Shown here: one piece after another, positions 1-6,659 of the stretch
Numbering within the stretch: the stretch's first letter is position 1
Layout of the letters: each line of letters opens with the position of its first letter
Assembly (NCBI GenBank): GCA_964535215.1
Contig: CAZHST010000051.1
Location: 1-19,860, forward strand
Source: JACQHM01 sp964535215
GTDB taxonomy: Bacteria > Methylomirabilota > Methylomirabilia > Methylomirabilales > JACQHM01
DNA: 19,860 bases
Reading direction: 5' to 3'
Notes under the pieces: generated by a model
What the model was told of the DNA's origin: nothing
Database searches by the model: none
Seen by the model: the letters and a program-made list of their open reading frames with translations, nothing else
Made by a program: the position numbers and the translations under genes

Positions 1-891
1 ATCGAGGGGGAGGAGGGAGGGTATGTCGTCGCCGCCAGCGATGACCCCACCATCCAGCGGTTGCCGATCTCGCTGAAACGATACCCGGAGATCAGGGAGG
101 TCCTGAGGACCCGAAGGCCTGTGGTCATTGAGGACATCCTCCACGATCCGCTGATGGCGGAGGTCAGGGAGACCCTCCGGGGGAAGGACTTTACCTCGAC
201 CCTGGTCGTCCCCATCATCCTCCGGGAAGCGGTTGTCGGAGCCCTCCTCTTAAGGGCGGCCCGGCAGGGCCGGGGGTCCTCTGAACGGGAGGTGAGGCTC
301 TGCGAGGTCATCGCCGAGATTGCCGCCACCGCCCTGCACAACGCCCACCTGTTCGAGTCCCTAGAGCTGGCCAATCTGAACCTGGAGCGCCTCACCCTGA
401 TTGATGAGCTGACCGAGACCTACAACCGCCGTTTCTTCTTCAGGCGCCTGGAGGAGGAGTTTCAGCGGGCTTCGCGGTACGGCTACCCCCTCTCGTGCAT
501 CATGATTGACGTTGACCATTTCAAGGAGGTCAACGACACCCTGGGCCATCGCCAGGGAGACCTGGTCCTCAAAGGGCTGGCGGACGCCATCGTCCGGACC
601 GTGCGGAAGACCGACATGGTGGCCAGGTACGGCGGGGAGGAGTTCGCAGTCCTGCTCCCCATGACCTTTGAGAGCGGGGCCTTTGCCCAGGCCGAGCGGA
701 TCCGAAAGGCCGTGAGGGATTTCCCTTGCCCGGCCCCGGAGGGGAGCCGAAGGATCACCGTCAGCCTGGGGGTCGCCACCTATCCTCACCCTCAGGTGAA
801 GACGGCGGAGGAGCTGATCCAGAGGGCGGATGAAGCCTTGTACCGGGCCAAACTCGGGGGGCGGGACCGGGTTTTCGCCTCCGCCGTCTAG
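1..891 (+). CDS. GAF-GGDEF diguanylate cyclase (5' partial)
   Basis: The reading frame is open from base 1, so the N-terminus lies outside the window. The visible 296 residues begin in the second half of a GAF sensor domain (residues about 1-118), pass a short linker, and continue into a complete GGDEF domain (about 130-296). The active-site motif GGEEF is intact at residues 211-215. The RxxD product-inhibition site (RKTD, residues 202-205) stands at the expected distance before it. The protein should therefore make cyclic di-GMP from two GTP and be feedback-inhibited. No EAL domain follows. It is the only plus-strand gene here and converges on the RND adaptor gene, with 11 bases between the stop codons. 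An internal TTG at base 61 could be called as a start but would cut through the GAF domain, so I treat the gene as truncated by the window edge. Confidence 0.93.
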   Translation: MEGEEGGYVVAASDDPTIQRLPISLKRYPEIREVLRTRRPVVIEDILHDPLMAEVRETLRGKDFTSTLVVPIILREAVVGALLLRAARQGRGSSEREVRLCEVIAEIAATALHNAHLFESLELANLNLERLTLIDELTETYNRRFFFRRLEEEFQRASRYGYPLSCIMIDVDHFKEVNDTLGHRQGDLVLKGLADAIVRTVRKTDMVARYGGEEFAVLLPMTFESGAFAQAERIRKAVRDFPCPAPEGSRRITVSLGVATYPHPQVKTAEELIQRADEALYRAKLGGRDRVFASAV

Positions 892-907
892 CCGAAAACG
901 GCCTAGT
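889..907. terminator. small palindrome holding both convergent stop codons
   Basis: Between the two convergent genes lies a near-perfect inverted repeat: CTAGCCG, loop AAAA, then CGGCCTAG with one bulged C. The TAG stops of both genes sit in its two arms. It could act as a weak bidirectional terminator, but neither strand has a U-tract after it, so this is only a possibility. Confidence 0.25.
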
Positions 908-2168
908 CCACGCTCCCCATCTCTTCAAGCTCCCCGCCGGACCTCCCCATCCGGTACAAGGTGTAGAGCTGCCGCTTCCCCGTTGTCACCACCAGGTCCC
1001 CGGCCTTCACCCCCCCTTTGACCTCGGCGTACCGGTCGTCTTCGATCCCTAACAGGACAGGGAGGCGCCGGTACCGATCCCCTTCCGCAATAAAGACGAA
1101 GCTCTCGCTCCCTTCCTGGATAAGGGCCTCCAGCGGGATCGCCAGCACCTTCCCCCTCTTACCGGCGATAATGGTGAGCTGGGCGGACATGTTGGGCTTT
1201 AAAAGGAGCCCCCGGTTTTCCAGGTCGGCCCAGAAGCGGAGGGTCCGCCTCTCCGGCTCCACCTCGTACCCGATCCTGGCAATCCGCCCGGAAAAGGTCC
1301 GGTTGGGATAGGCCGGGACCTGGACCTTCACGGGAAGCCCCTTCCGGAGCAAGGCCGCCTGCGCCTCGAAGGCCTCCCCCTCCGCGTAGACCCGGCTCAA
1401 GTTGGCAACCCTGAACAGGACCTTCCCCGGGGAGACCACCTCCCCCACGGTCACTTCCCTTGAGAGGATGGCCCCGCCGATCGGGGCCTTTAGGGAGAGG
1501 GAAAAGGGTTGCCCCTTCCTGAGAGGCTCCAGCTCCTCCTCTGTCAAACCTAAGAGCAGGAGCTGGTTTTCAAGCCCCTGGAGCTCCTTCCGGATCCCCC
1601 TGACCTCCGCCTCCTTTTGGAGAAGCTCTTTCCTGGCGCTGATCCCCTTCTCCACGAGATACCGGAGCCGCTCCAGGTCCGCTTCGGCCAGATCCAGCCG
1701 GTTCTTTGCCTGGAGGAGCTCCGTCTGGAGCCGCTCAGCCTCGGGAGCCTTGAACTCGGCCAGGACCTGCCCTGGCCGGACAACCTCCCCAACGTTCCCC
1801 AACACCCGGGTGACCCTCCCCTCCACCCGGCTACTGACCGAGGCCACCTGATCAGGGATCGCGGTGATCACCCCGCTCGTCACGATCACGTCCTGGATGA
1901 CCCGCTCTTCGACCGGGACGGTTTCAAGGCCGAGCCGCTCCTGCTCCTCACCCGTCAGCTGGAGCCCTTCAGAACCCGGTGCTGGCCCCTGGTCCCTGGC
2001 CCCTGGATGAGGACCTTCAACGCCACTCCCCCGGGCTTTTTGATTGATGGCCACAGACGGGTGGCTGGAGACCTCCCCCCGAGGCCACCACCTCGAGCTG
2101 GTAGCGGCTAACAGCCCGGCGATCAAGAGGACGAGGCTGACGATGATCCCGATGATCAACCGTTTCAC
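903..2168 (-). CDS. RND efflux periplasmic adaptor (membrane fusion protein, CusB/HlyD type)
   Basis: With the GTG start at 2168 the protein has 421 residues and opens with KRLIIGIIVSLVLLIAGLLA, a membrane anchor (about residues 2-22). A low-complexity Gly/Pro linker follows. Next come the first lipoyl-like half (SSRVEGRVTRVLGNVGEVVRPGQ), an alpha-hairpin coiled coil rich in Leu/Glu/Arg, the second lipoyl half (LKAPIGGAILSREVTVGEVVSPG, written here only as a landmark), a beta-barrel, and a membrane-proximal domain ending near VVTTGKR. The family links an inner-membrane RND pump to an outer-membrane channel; this domain order is closest to metal-type adaptors. No pump or channel gene is adjacent, and the next gene downstream is convergent, so it looks monocistronic. 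A longer frame begins at a TTG at 2267, but that codon lies inside the likely -10 box and adds an unlikely charged leader, so I prefer the GTG. Confidence 0.85.
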   Translation of the reverse strand: MKRLIIGIIVSLVLLIAGLLAATSSRWWPRGEVSSHPSVAINQKARGSGVEGPHPGARDQGPAPGSEGLQLTGEEQERLGLETVPVEERVIQDVIVTSGVITAIPDQVASVSSRVEGRVTRVLGNVGEVVRPGQVLAEFKAPEAERLQTELLQAKNRLDLAEADLERLRYLVEKGISARKELLQKEAEVRGIRKELQGLENQLLLLGLTEEELEPLRKGQPFSLSLKAPIGGAILSREVTVGEVVSPGKVLFRVANLSRVYAEGEAFEAQAALLRKGLPVKVQVPAYPNRTFSGRIARIGYEVEPERRTLRFWADLENRGLLLKPNMSAQLTIIAGKRGKVLAIPLEALIQEGSESFVFIAEGDRYRRLPVLLGIEDDRYAEVKGGVKAGDLVVTTGKRQLYTLYRMGRSGGELEEMGSVD

Positions 2169-2266
2169 AGCAGTATACCCCGTTCGCCTATGATGAAGAT
2201 GATCTTCTCTTCGCCAGAGACTTCCGACAGAGCCGCTTACATCGTTCCACTTCCTTGATCGCGTCA

Positions 2267-2295
2267 AGGGTACAACCCCTCTTATGTCCTGTCAA
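2267..2295 (-). promoter_or_regulatory. sigma-70-type promoter for the RND adaptor gene
   Basis: On the minus strand a perfect TTGACA (2295-2290) is followed after exactly 17 bases by TACCCT (2272-2267, three of six matches to TATAAT). Transcription would begin near 2260 and give a leader of about 90 bases before the GTG at 2168. The position argues against the alternative TTG start at 2267. Confidence 0.5.
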
Positions 2296-2440
2296 GACTT
2301 ACGCCAGCGTTGAAACCAGATCCTGTGCTTGCGCTTCCCAGGGATGAAGCTCAGAGGGAGTGGGAGCGGAGCGGGAGAAGAAAGGGAGGGGGAACGTCTC
2401 AGGCGTGGAGACTCTTGCCAGGCTCCACTCAGCGATATCG

Positions 2441-2494
2441 GCTAATTGGCGCTCAGCCGCCGGCGGAGCGTGTCGGCTGCAGCCCGTTGTTAGC
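2441..2494 (-). repeat. attC-like folded recombination site or remnant
   Basis: Read on the minus strand, this 54-base element has outer boxes GCTAAC (2494-2489) and ATTAGC (2446-2441), which are complementary except for one base. Inside them are perfectly complementary inner boxes CAGCCG and CGGCTG (2479-2474 and 2459-2454), with unequal spacers of 9 and 7 bases. Between the inner boxes is a GC-rich apex containing the palindrome CCGCCGGCGG on the plus strand. The R''-L''-L'-R' layout and the AAC at the left box resemble integron attC sites. The stop codon TAA of the preceding small gene lies inside the left box, as is common in gene cassettes. The outer boxes do not fully fit the RYYYAAC/GTTRRRY consensus and no integrase gene is visible. 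It may therefore be a decayed attC or another dispersed folded repeat. Confidence 0.45.
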
Positions 2495-2741
2495 GCGCCC
2501 GGGTTGTCCGTGCTGGAGATTTTGGGGCAAGTATTCGTTCGGCCTCCTCGGGTACGTCTACCGCGACGAACCACTCCGCCGGGTAAAGGTAGTCCTCCCC
2601 GGATTCGTCAACGATACGTAGGTGTCCCCGCGCTGAAGCCGATTCGTCCGCAAGGACACAATATACCTTGCGAACCTCCAGATCCTCAGCGCCGTCGGTC
2701 CGAACGCAGATTACGTAGCAACCTCTCGCCTTCTTCTTCAT
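2490..2741 (-). CDS. small conserved hypothetical protein (DESGEDYLYP motif)
   Basis: This 83-residue protein starts MKKKARGCYVICVRTDG. Its core RIVDESGEDYLYPAEWFVAV (about residues 41-60) matches a short-protein type that I recall from many bacterial genomes, usually next to a partner like the one encoded immediately upstream. It has no signal peptide, membrane segment or recognisable catalytic motif. The start ATG at 2741 lies only three bases after the stop of that partner, so the two should be translated as a pair. The last residues (KSPARTTRAR) run into the attC-like element, and the TAA stop is part of its left box; the natural C-terminus may end earlier. The function is unknown to me. 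Roles in a toxin-antitoxin or defence accessory would be guesses. Confidence 0.7.
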   Translation of the reverse strand: MKKKARGCYVICVRTDGAEDLEVRKVYCVLADESASARGHLRIVDESGEDYLYPAEWFVAVDVPEEAERILAPKSPARTTRAR

Positions 2742-2744
2742 AGC

Positions 2745-2978
2745 CTATTCCAGAAAGCGCTTAATCTTGAACTTCCTCCGCCCAATGCCATGAGGCTCAT
2801 ACCAGTGTAACTCCACGCGACAGATAACTCCACTCCGCAGCCGAACCCTCGCCTTGCCCTTGAGTTTCCTCCACCGCCCCCGACCAAACTGCGCCGCCAG
2901 CCGTGCCCGCTCCCGCACCGACAGACCCTTCGCGATGGTCTGGATGTCCTCGATCTCCCCGATGATCTCGAAGTACAC
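2745..2978 (-). CDS. small conserved hypothetical protein (GRWRKLKG / HWYEPHGIG motifs)
   Basis: This is a 77-residue basic protein beginning (GTG)YFEIIGEIEDIQTIAKG. It contains GRGRWRKLKGKARVRLRSG and HWYEPHGIGRRKFKIKRFLE. I recognise this as a widespread small-protein type found together with the DESGEDYLYP protein encoded three bases downstream, but I know no function. The GTG start at 2978 fits the conserved MYFEIIGEI opening; a purine-rich GGGGAAGAG sits about 8 bases upstream. An overlapping frame beginning MGEEFRGC is not a plausible protein. The gene lies directly after the broken toxin fragment in an accessory patch between glmS and the RND adaptor gene, which suggests acquisition as a unit. 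Confidence 0.7.
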   Translation of the reverse strand: MYFEIIGEIEDIQTIAKGLSVRERARLAAQFGRGRWRKLKGKARVRLRSGVICRVELHWYEPHGIGRRKFKIKRFLE

Positions 2979-3007
2979 CCTCTAAACTCTTCCCCCATCC
3001 CGTCAGT

Positions 3008-3082
3008 TCGGGCGCACTGCTGTATGTCCTCCGGTAGCTGGCGATAGCAGCGTCAGAAACGTGGGGTGGCCCGATGTCTCAC
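3008..3082 (-). pseudogene. decayed RelE/ParE-like toxin fragment
   Basis: The frame opens with a GTG that overlaps the antitoxin stop as GTGA and reads VRHRATPRF, then TGA (3055-3053), then RCYRQLPEDIQQCAR. This strongly resembles the N-terminus of a common small toxin type, in which the stop position is a conserved tryptophan (FWRCYRQLPED); TGG to TGA is a single change. After CAR (base 3008) similarity ceases, and the usual C-terminal part (about 60 residues, with SVRVG and WFWIG-like motifs) is absent from the window. I therefore call it a nonsense-mutated and truncated remnant. The family assignment rests on remembered motifs, not on a search. Confidence 0.6.
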
Positions 3083-3210
3083 AGATCGGTACAGCGCCCC
3101 TCGCGCAAATCCTGCAGGGCCTCCTCAGCAAGTTGGTCTAACCGACCCGTAGCTACATCTTTCTCGATTTGCCGGTCCCAAACGCTCGCGCCGGGGAGGC
3201 GATCCTTCAC
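3079..3210 (-). CDS. putative small antitoxin-like protein, coupled to glmS
   Basis: The 43-residue ORF starts at a GTG (3210) that overlaps the TGA stop of glmS as GTGA. The core ASVWDRQIEKDVATGRLDQL, followed by AEEALQDLREGRCTDL, matches a recurrent type of short protein encoded immediately before RelE/ParE-like toxins of the FWRCY type. Its own stop overlaps the toxin remnant's GTG, again by GTGA, which is the usual tight antitoxin-toxin layout. No Shine-Dalgarno is obvious beyond the glmS end, so translation would depend on re-initiation. Full-length relatives may be slightly longer; the first residues (VKDRLPG) may be non-native sequence created by fusion to the glmS end. With its toxin broken, it is probably a relic or a stand-alone antitoxin. 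Confidence 0.55.
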   Translation of the reverse strand: MKDRLPGASVWDRQIEKDVATGRLDQLAEEALQDLREGRCTDL

Positions 3211-5042
3211 TCCACCGTGACACTCTTGGCCAGGTTCCTTGGCTGGTCCACGTCGCACCCCTTCCGGACGGCGATGTGGTAGGCCAGCAGCTGGAGGGGG
3301 ACGGCCAGGAGGATCGGGGTCAGAAGGGGGGAGGTTCGGGGGATCGGGAGGAAGTGGTCCACCTTCGAGGCCAGGGCCCTGTCCCCCTCGGACCCGAAGG
3401 CGATGACGATCCCGTCCCGGGTCTTCACCTCCTCGATGTTCCCCAGCATCTTCTCGTAGACCTTATCCTGAGGGGCAAGGGCCACCACGGGCATCTCCTC
3501 GGTGATCAGGGCGATGGGGCCGTGCTTCATCTCGCCGGCCGGGTACCCTTCGGCGTGGATGTACGAGATCTCCTTGAGCTTCAGGGCCCCTTCCAAGGCG
3601 ATGGGGTAGTTGATCCCCCGGCCAAGGTAGAGGAAGTCTGTCCTCGTGGCGAAGAGGTGGGCCAGCCGTTCCAGCTCAGGGTCGAGCTTGAGCACGGCCT
3701 CCACCTGCTGGGGGATCCGGACCAGCTCGGGGAGAAGCTCCCCGGCCCTCTCCCGATCAATCCGGCCCTTCACCCTCCCCAGGTGGAGGGCCATCAGGTA
3801 GAGGGCCACGAGTTGGGCGGTGAAGGTCTTGGTGGAGGCCACCCCGATCTCGGGACCGGCGTGGGTGTAGAGGACCCCATCCGATTCCCGGCTGATGGAG
3901 CTTCCCACCACGTTACAGATGGCGGCCACCTTGGCCCCTTTCTGCTTCGCCTCCCGGAGGGCGGCAAGGGTGTCCAGGGTCTCCCCCGACTGGCTGATGA
4001 CCACGACCAGGGTCCGGCCGTTCAGGATGGGGTCCCGGTAACGAAACTCGGAGCTGTAGTCCACCTCGGCCGGAACCCGGGCCAGCTCCTCGAACAGGAA
4101 CCGCCCGACCAGGGCGGCATGCCAGGAGGTCCCGCAGGCCACCAGGAAGATCCGCTCGACCTCAGGCAAAAGCTCCTCCAGCGGTTCCAACCCCTCCAAG
4201 TAGACCTCCCCGGCCTCCTCCGAAAAGCGGCCCCGGATCGTATCCCGGATCGCCCGGGGCTGCTCGTAGATCTCCTTCAGCATGAAGTGCCGGTAGCCCC
4301 CCTTCTCGGCCTGGATCGGGCTCCAGAGGATCTGCTCCACCTTCTTGGAAACCGGCTCCCCCTCCAGGGTGGTAACGCTCACCCCTTCCCGGGAGAGGAC
4401 GGCCACCTCGCCGTCATCCAGGAAGAAGACCTTCCGCGTATACGGGAGGATGGCCGGGATGTCCGAGGCCATGAAGAACTCCCCCTCGCCCAGGCCGATC
4501 ACCAGGGGGCTGGCGCACCGGGCGGCGACCAGCCGATCCGGGTCTCTCTTCCACAGGACCCCGATGGCGTAGGCCCCCCTCACATCCAGGAGGGCCCGCC
4601 GGACAGCCACCTCCAGGTCGCTGGATTCCTCCAGGTGCCTCTCCACCAGGTGGGCAATGACCTCGGTATCCGTCTCGGACCGGAAGCGGTGTCCCTCCTG
4701 GAAGAGCTTCTCCTTCAGCGTCCGGTAGTTCTCGATGATCCCGTTGTGGATGACGATGACCTCACCGGTGCAGTCCCGGTGGGGATGGGCGTTCTCCTCC
4801 GTGGGCCGCCCGTGGGTGGCCCAGCGGGTATGACCTAAGCCGATGGAGCCTCCCAATTCCTTTCCCCAGAGGGCGTTCTCCAGGTCCTTGATCTTCCCCA
4901 CGCTCCGGAAGACCCGAAGCTCCCCCTCCTCCAGGAAGGCCAGGCCTGCCGAGTCGTAGCCCCGGTACTCCAGCCGCTTCAGACCGTCCATGAGGACAGG
5001 TACCACCTTCCGTCCCCCCACATAGCCCACGATCCCACACAC
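3207..5042 (-). CDS. glmS: glutamine-fructose-6-phosphate aminotransferase (isomerizing)
   Basis: This enzyme makes glucosamine-6-phosphate from fructose-6-phosphate and glutamine, the first step to UDP-GlcNAc for peptidoglycan and LPS. The 611-residue length is normal. It opens with CGIVGYVGG, where Cys2 is the N-terminal nucleophile of the glutaminase domain (about 1-225), and HTRWATHGRP is present. Two SIS isomerase domains follow, with ACGTSWHAAL, ISQSGETLDT, and LKLKEISYIHAEGYPAGEMKHGP landmarks. The C-terminal DQPRNLAKSVTVE carries the catalytic lysine. The start is GTG, just 4 bases after the glmU stop, with GGTAGGAAC overlapping that stop as ribosome site. It is cotranscribed behind glmU. 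No glmS ribozyme is expected in this position, since the intergenic gap is only 4 bases. Confidence 0.98.
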   Translation of the reverse strand: MCGIVGYVGGRKVVPVLMDGLKRLEYRGYDSAGLAFLEEGELRVFRSVGKIKDLENALWGKELGGSIGLGHTRWATHGRPTEENAHPHRDCTGEVIVIHNGIIENYRTLKEKLFQEGHRFRSETDTEVIAHLVERHLEESSDLEVAVRRALLDVRGAYAIGVLWKRDPDRLVAARCASPLVIGLGEGEFFMASDIPAILPYTRKVFFLDDGEVAVLSREGVSVTTLEGEPVSKKVEQILWSPIQAEKGGYRHFMLKEIYEQPRAIRDTIRGRFSEEAGEVYLEGLEPLEELLPEVERIFLVACGTSWHAALVGRFLFEELARVPAEVDYSSEFRYRDPILNGRTLVVVISQSGETLDTLAALREAKQKGAKVAAICNVVGSSISRESDGVLYTHAGPEIGVASTKTFTAQLVALYLMALHLGRVKGRIDRERAGELLPELVRIPQQVEAVLKLDPELERLAHLFATRTDFLYLGRGINYPIALEGALKLKEISYIHAEGYPAGEMKHGPIALITEEMPVVALAPQDKVYEKMLGNIEEVKTRDGIVIAFGSEGDRALASKVDHFLPIPRTSPLLTPILLAVPLQLLAYHIAVRKGCDVDQPRNLAKSVTVE

Positions 5043-5046
5043 GTTC

Positions 5047-6474
5047 CTACCCCTCCTGGTTGGCCTTCAGAACCTTCACCTGCTCTGCCAGGGCCTTCCG
5101 CTTCCGCCTGGTCTCCTCAGCCCTTCCCTCCTTATTCACCTGGGGCGCCCGGGCGATGGCCAGGGTCTCGGGCGGGACATCCTGGGTGATGACGGAGCCT
5201 GCAGCAATGATGGCTCCCCTCCCGATCCTCACCGGGGCCACGAGGCTTGAGTTGGAGCCGACGAAGACCTCATCCTCGATGACCGTCTCGTGCTTGGCGA
5301 AGCCGTCGTAGTTGCAGGTGATGGTCCCGGCCCCGATGTTCACCCGGTCGCCCACGATGCTGTCCCCGACATAGGTGAGGTGCGGCACCTTGGATCCCTC
5401 GCCGATGACCGACTTTTTAATCTCGACGAAGTTCCCCGCCTTGGCCTTTTTCTTCAGGGTCGCCCCAGGCCGGAGATGGGCGTAGGGGCCCACCTGGCAG
5501 GCCTCCCCCACCTCGCTCTGCACAATGATGCACCCATCGAGAAGGGTGGCCCCGTCCCCGATCCTGGAATCCCTGACCCGGCAGCCGGGGTAGATCACCA
5601 CCCCCTCCCCGATCGTCGTCCGCCCCTCCAGGAGCACATGGGGGTAGATCACGGTATCCCGACCGATCGTGACGAGGGGGCCGATGAGGGTTGTCTCCGG
5701 GTCGAGGAGGGTCACCCCCTCCTCCATCCAGCGGAAAAGGATCCGCCGCTGCAAGACCCGATGGGCTTTGGCCAGCTCCACCCTGGAGTTGATACCGATG
5801 GCCTCGTCAGGATCCTCAACCTTGACGAGGTGGATGGCATGGCCCTGCCGCCTCAACAGGTCCAGGACCCCAGGGAGGTAGTATTCCTTCTTGACCGCCG
5901 AAGGCCTCACCTCCTTTAAGACGGGGAAGAGGGGCTTGGCGGTGAAACAGTAGATCCCTGTGTTCACCTCACGGATCTTGAGCTCCTGCCCCGAGGCCTC
6001 GGCCTCCTCGACGATCTTGAAGAACTCCCCTCGCCTCCCCCGGACGATCCTCCCGTACCCTTTGGGATCGGGGAGGTCCGCCGAGAGGAGGGTGGCTGCC
6101 GCCTCACCCTTGACATGCGCCTCGATCAACCCCCTGAGCGTCTGTTCCCTGACCAGGGGGACATCGCCTGAGAGGACCAGCAGATCCCCCTCAAACCCCT
6201 TCAAGACCCCTTCCACCTGGAGGAGGGCATGGGCCGTCCCGAGCTGCTCCTCCTGAAGGACGAACTCGACCGGATGACCGGCCAGGGCTTCCTTCACCCG
6301 ATCGGCCTGGTAACCGACCACGACGATCGTCCGCTTGACCGGAAGCCGGCTACAGAGATCAACGACGTACCGGATCATCGGCTCCCCCAAAAGGGGGTGA
6401 AGGACCTTGGGGAGCCTGGATTTCATCCGGGTACCCTGCCCCGCCCCCAGGATGACCGCTACCTGCTCGCGCAT
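5047..6474 (-). CDS. glmU: bifunctional UDP-GlcNAc pyrophosphorylase / glucosamine-1-phosphate N-acetyltransferase
   Basis: This protein performs the last two steps to UDP-GlcNAc: acetylation of glucosamine-1-phosphate, then uridylylation. The 475-residue protein starts REQVAVILGAGQGTRMKSRL, with the nucleotidyltransferase signature at residues 9-23 (Lys23 of LPK). It continues to a C-terminal left-handed beta-helix of hexapeptide repeats. The acetyltransferase catalytic His is seen in VPHLTYVGDS (His365), with NYDGF and the usual GSNSSLVAPVRIG landmarks. I chose the ATG at 6474 because GAGGGG lies 5 bases before it. A GTG four codons upstream (6486) has no better site. The gene heads a two-gene operon with glmS and has its own promoter about 50 bases upstream. 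Confidence 0.97.
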   Translation of the reverse strand: MREQVAVILGAGQGTRMKSRLPKVLHPLLGEPMIRYVVDLCSRLPVKRTIVVVGYQADRVKEALAGHPVEFVLQEEQLGTAHALLQVEGVLKGFEGDLLVLSGDVPLVREQTLRGLIEAHVKGEAAATLLSADLPDPKGYGRIVRGRRGEFFKIVEEAEASGQELKIREVNTGIYCFTAKPLFPVLKEVRPSAVKKEYYLPGVLDLLRRQGHAIHLVKVEDPDEAIGINSRVELAKAHRVLQRRILFRWMEEGVTLLDPETTLIGPLVTIGRDTVIYPHVLLEGRTTIGEGVVIYPGCRVRDSRIGDGATLLDGCIIVQSEVGEACQVGPYAHLRPGATLKKKAKAGNFVEIKKSVIGEGSKVPHLTYVGDSIVGDRVNIGAGTITCNYDGFAKHETVIEDEVFVGSNSSLVAPVRIGRGAIIAAGSVITQDVPPETLAIARAPQVNKEGRAEETRRKRKALAEQVKVLKANQEG

Positions 6475-6532
6475 TGGACCCCTCACGACTCACTGCGTTT
6501 CAGCAAATACGGTGCCAGATCACGCCGGGGAC

Positions 6533-6561
6533 ACTATACCACATTTCCCAGGCGGCAAAAA
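6533..6561 (-). promoter_or_regulatory. extended -10 promoter for glmU-glmS
   Basis: On the minus strand TGGTATAGT gives an extended -10 (TGn plus TATAGT, 6538-6533). The -35 position, 17 bases upstream (6561-6556), is TTTTTG, a poor match, as is common with extended -10 promoters. Transcription would start near 6526, leaving a leader of about 50 bases to the ATG at 6474. The -35 region coincides with the U-tract of the candidate upstream terminator. Confidence 0.5.
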
Positions 6562-6582
6562 GGGATCCCAGCCCCTGGACCC
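6557..6582 (-). terminator. candidate intrinsic terminator after the alcohol dehydrogenase gene
   Basis: On the minus strand GGGTCC and GGATCC can pair (one G-U) around the 8-base loop AGGGGCTG and are followed by CTTTTTG. It lies about 80 bases beyond the dehydrogenase stop and just before the glmU promoter, where a terminator makes sense. The stem is short. Confidence 0.4.
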
Positions 6583-6659
6583 GGCCTAAAGGGGAAGGAC
6601 TGTAGCGTTGGTGAGACACACCTGGCGCTCGGATGCCACAGGGCTGATCACCTCCCAGC

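Noticed and set aside
2299..2574. A 91-codon minus-strand frame running across the attC-like element.
   Set aside because: It is compositionally odd, overlaps the small conserved gene out of frame and reads through the folded repeat.
3053..3055. TGA in the toxin remnant read as Trp or selenocysteine by recoding.
   Set aside because: TGA ends glmS, the kinase and other genes here, and no SECIS-like structure is apparent. Loss of the rest of the gene favours simple decay.
3276..4838. A 520-codon open frame on the plus strand opposite glmS, and similar long frames opposite glmU, the kinase and folC.
   Set aside because: They are antisense frames kept open by the GC-rich codon bias of clearly real genes. 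Their translations are low in complexity (Gly/Pro/Leu/His-rich) and show no domain.
5043..5046. A glmS ribozyme upstream of glmS.
   Set aside because: Only four bases separate glmU and glmS, so there is no room.
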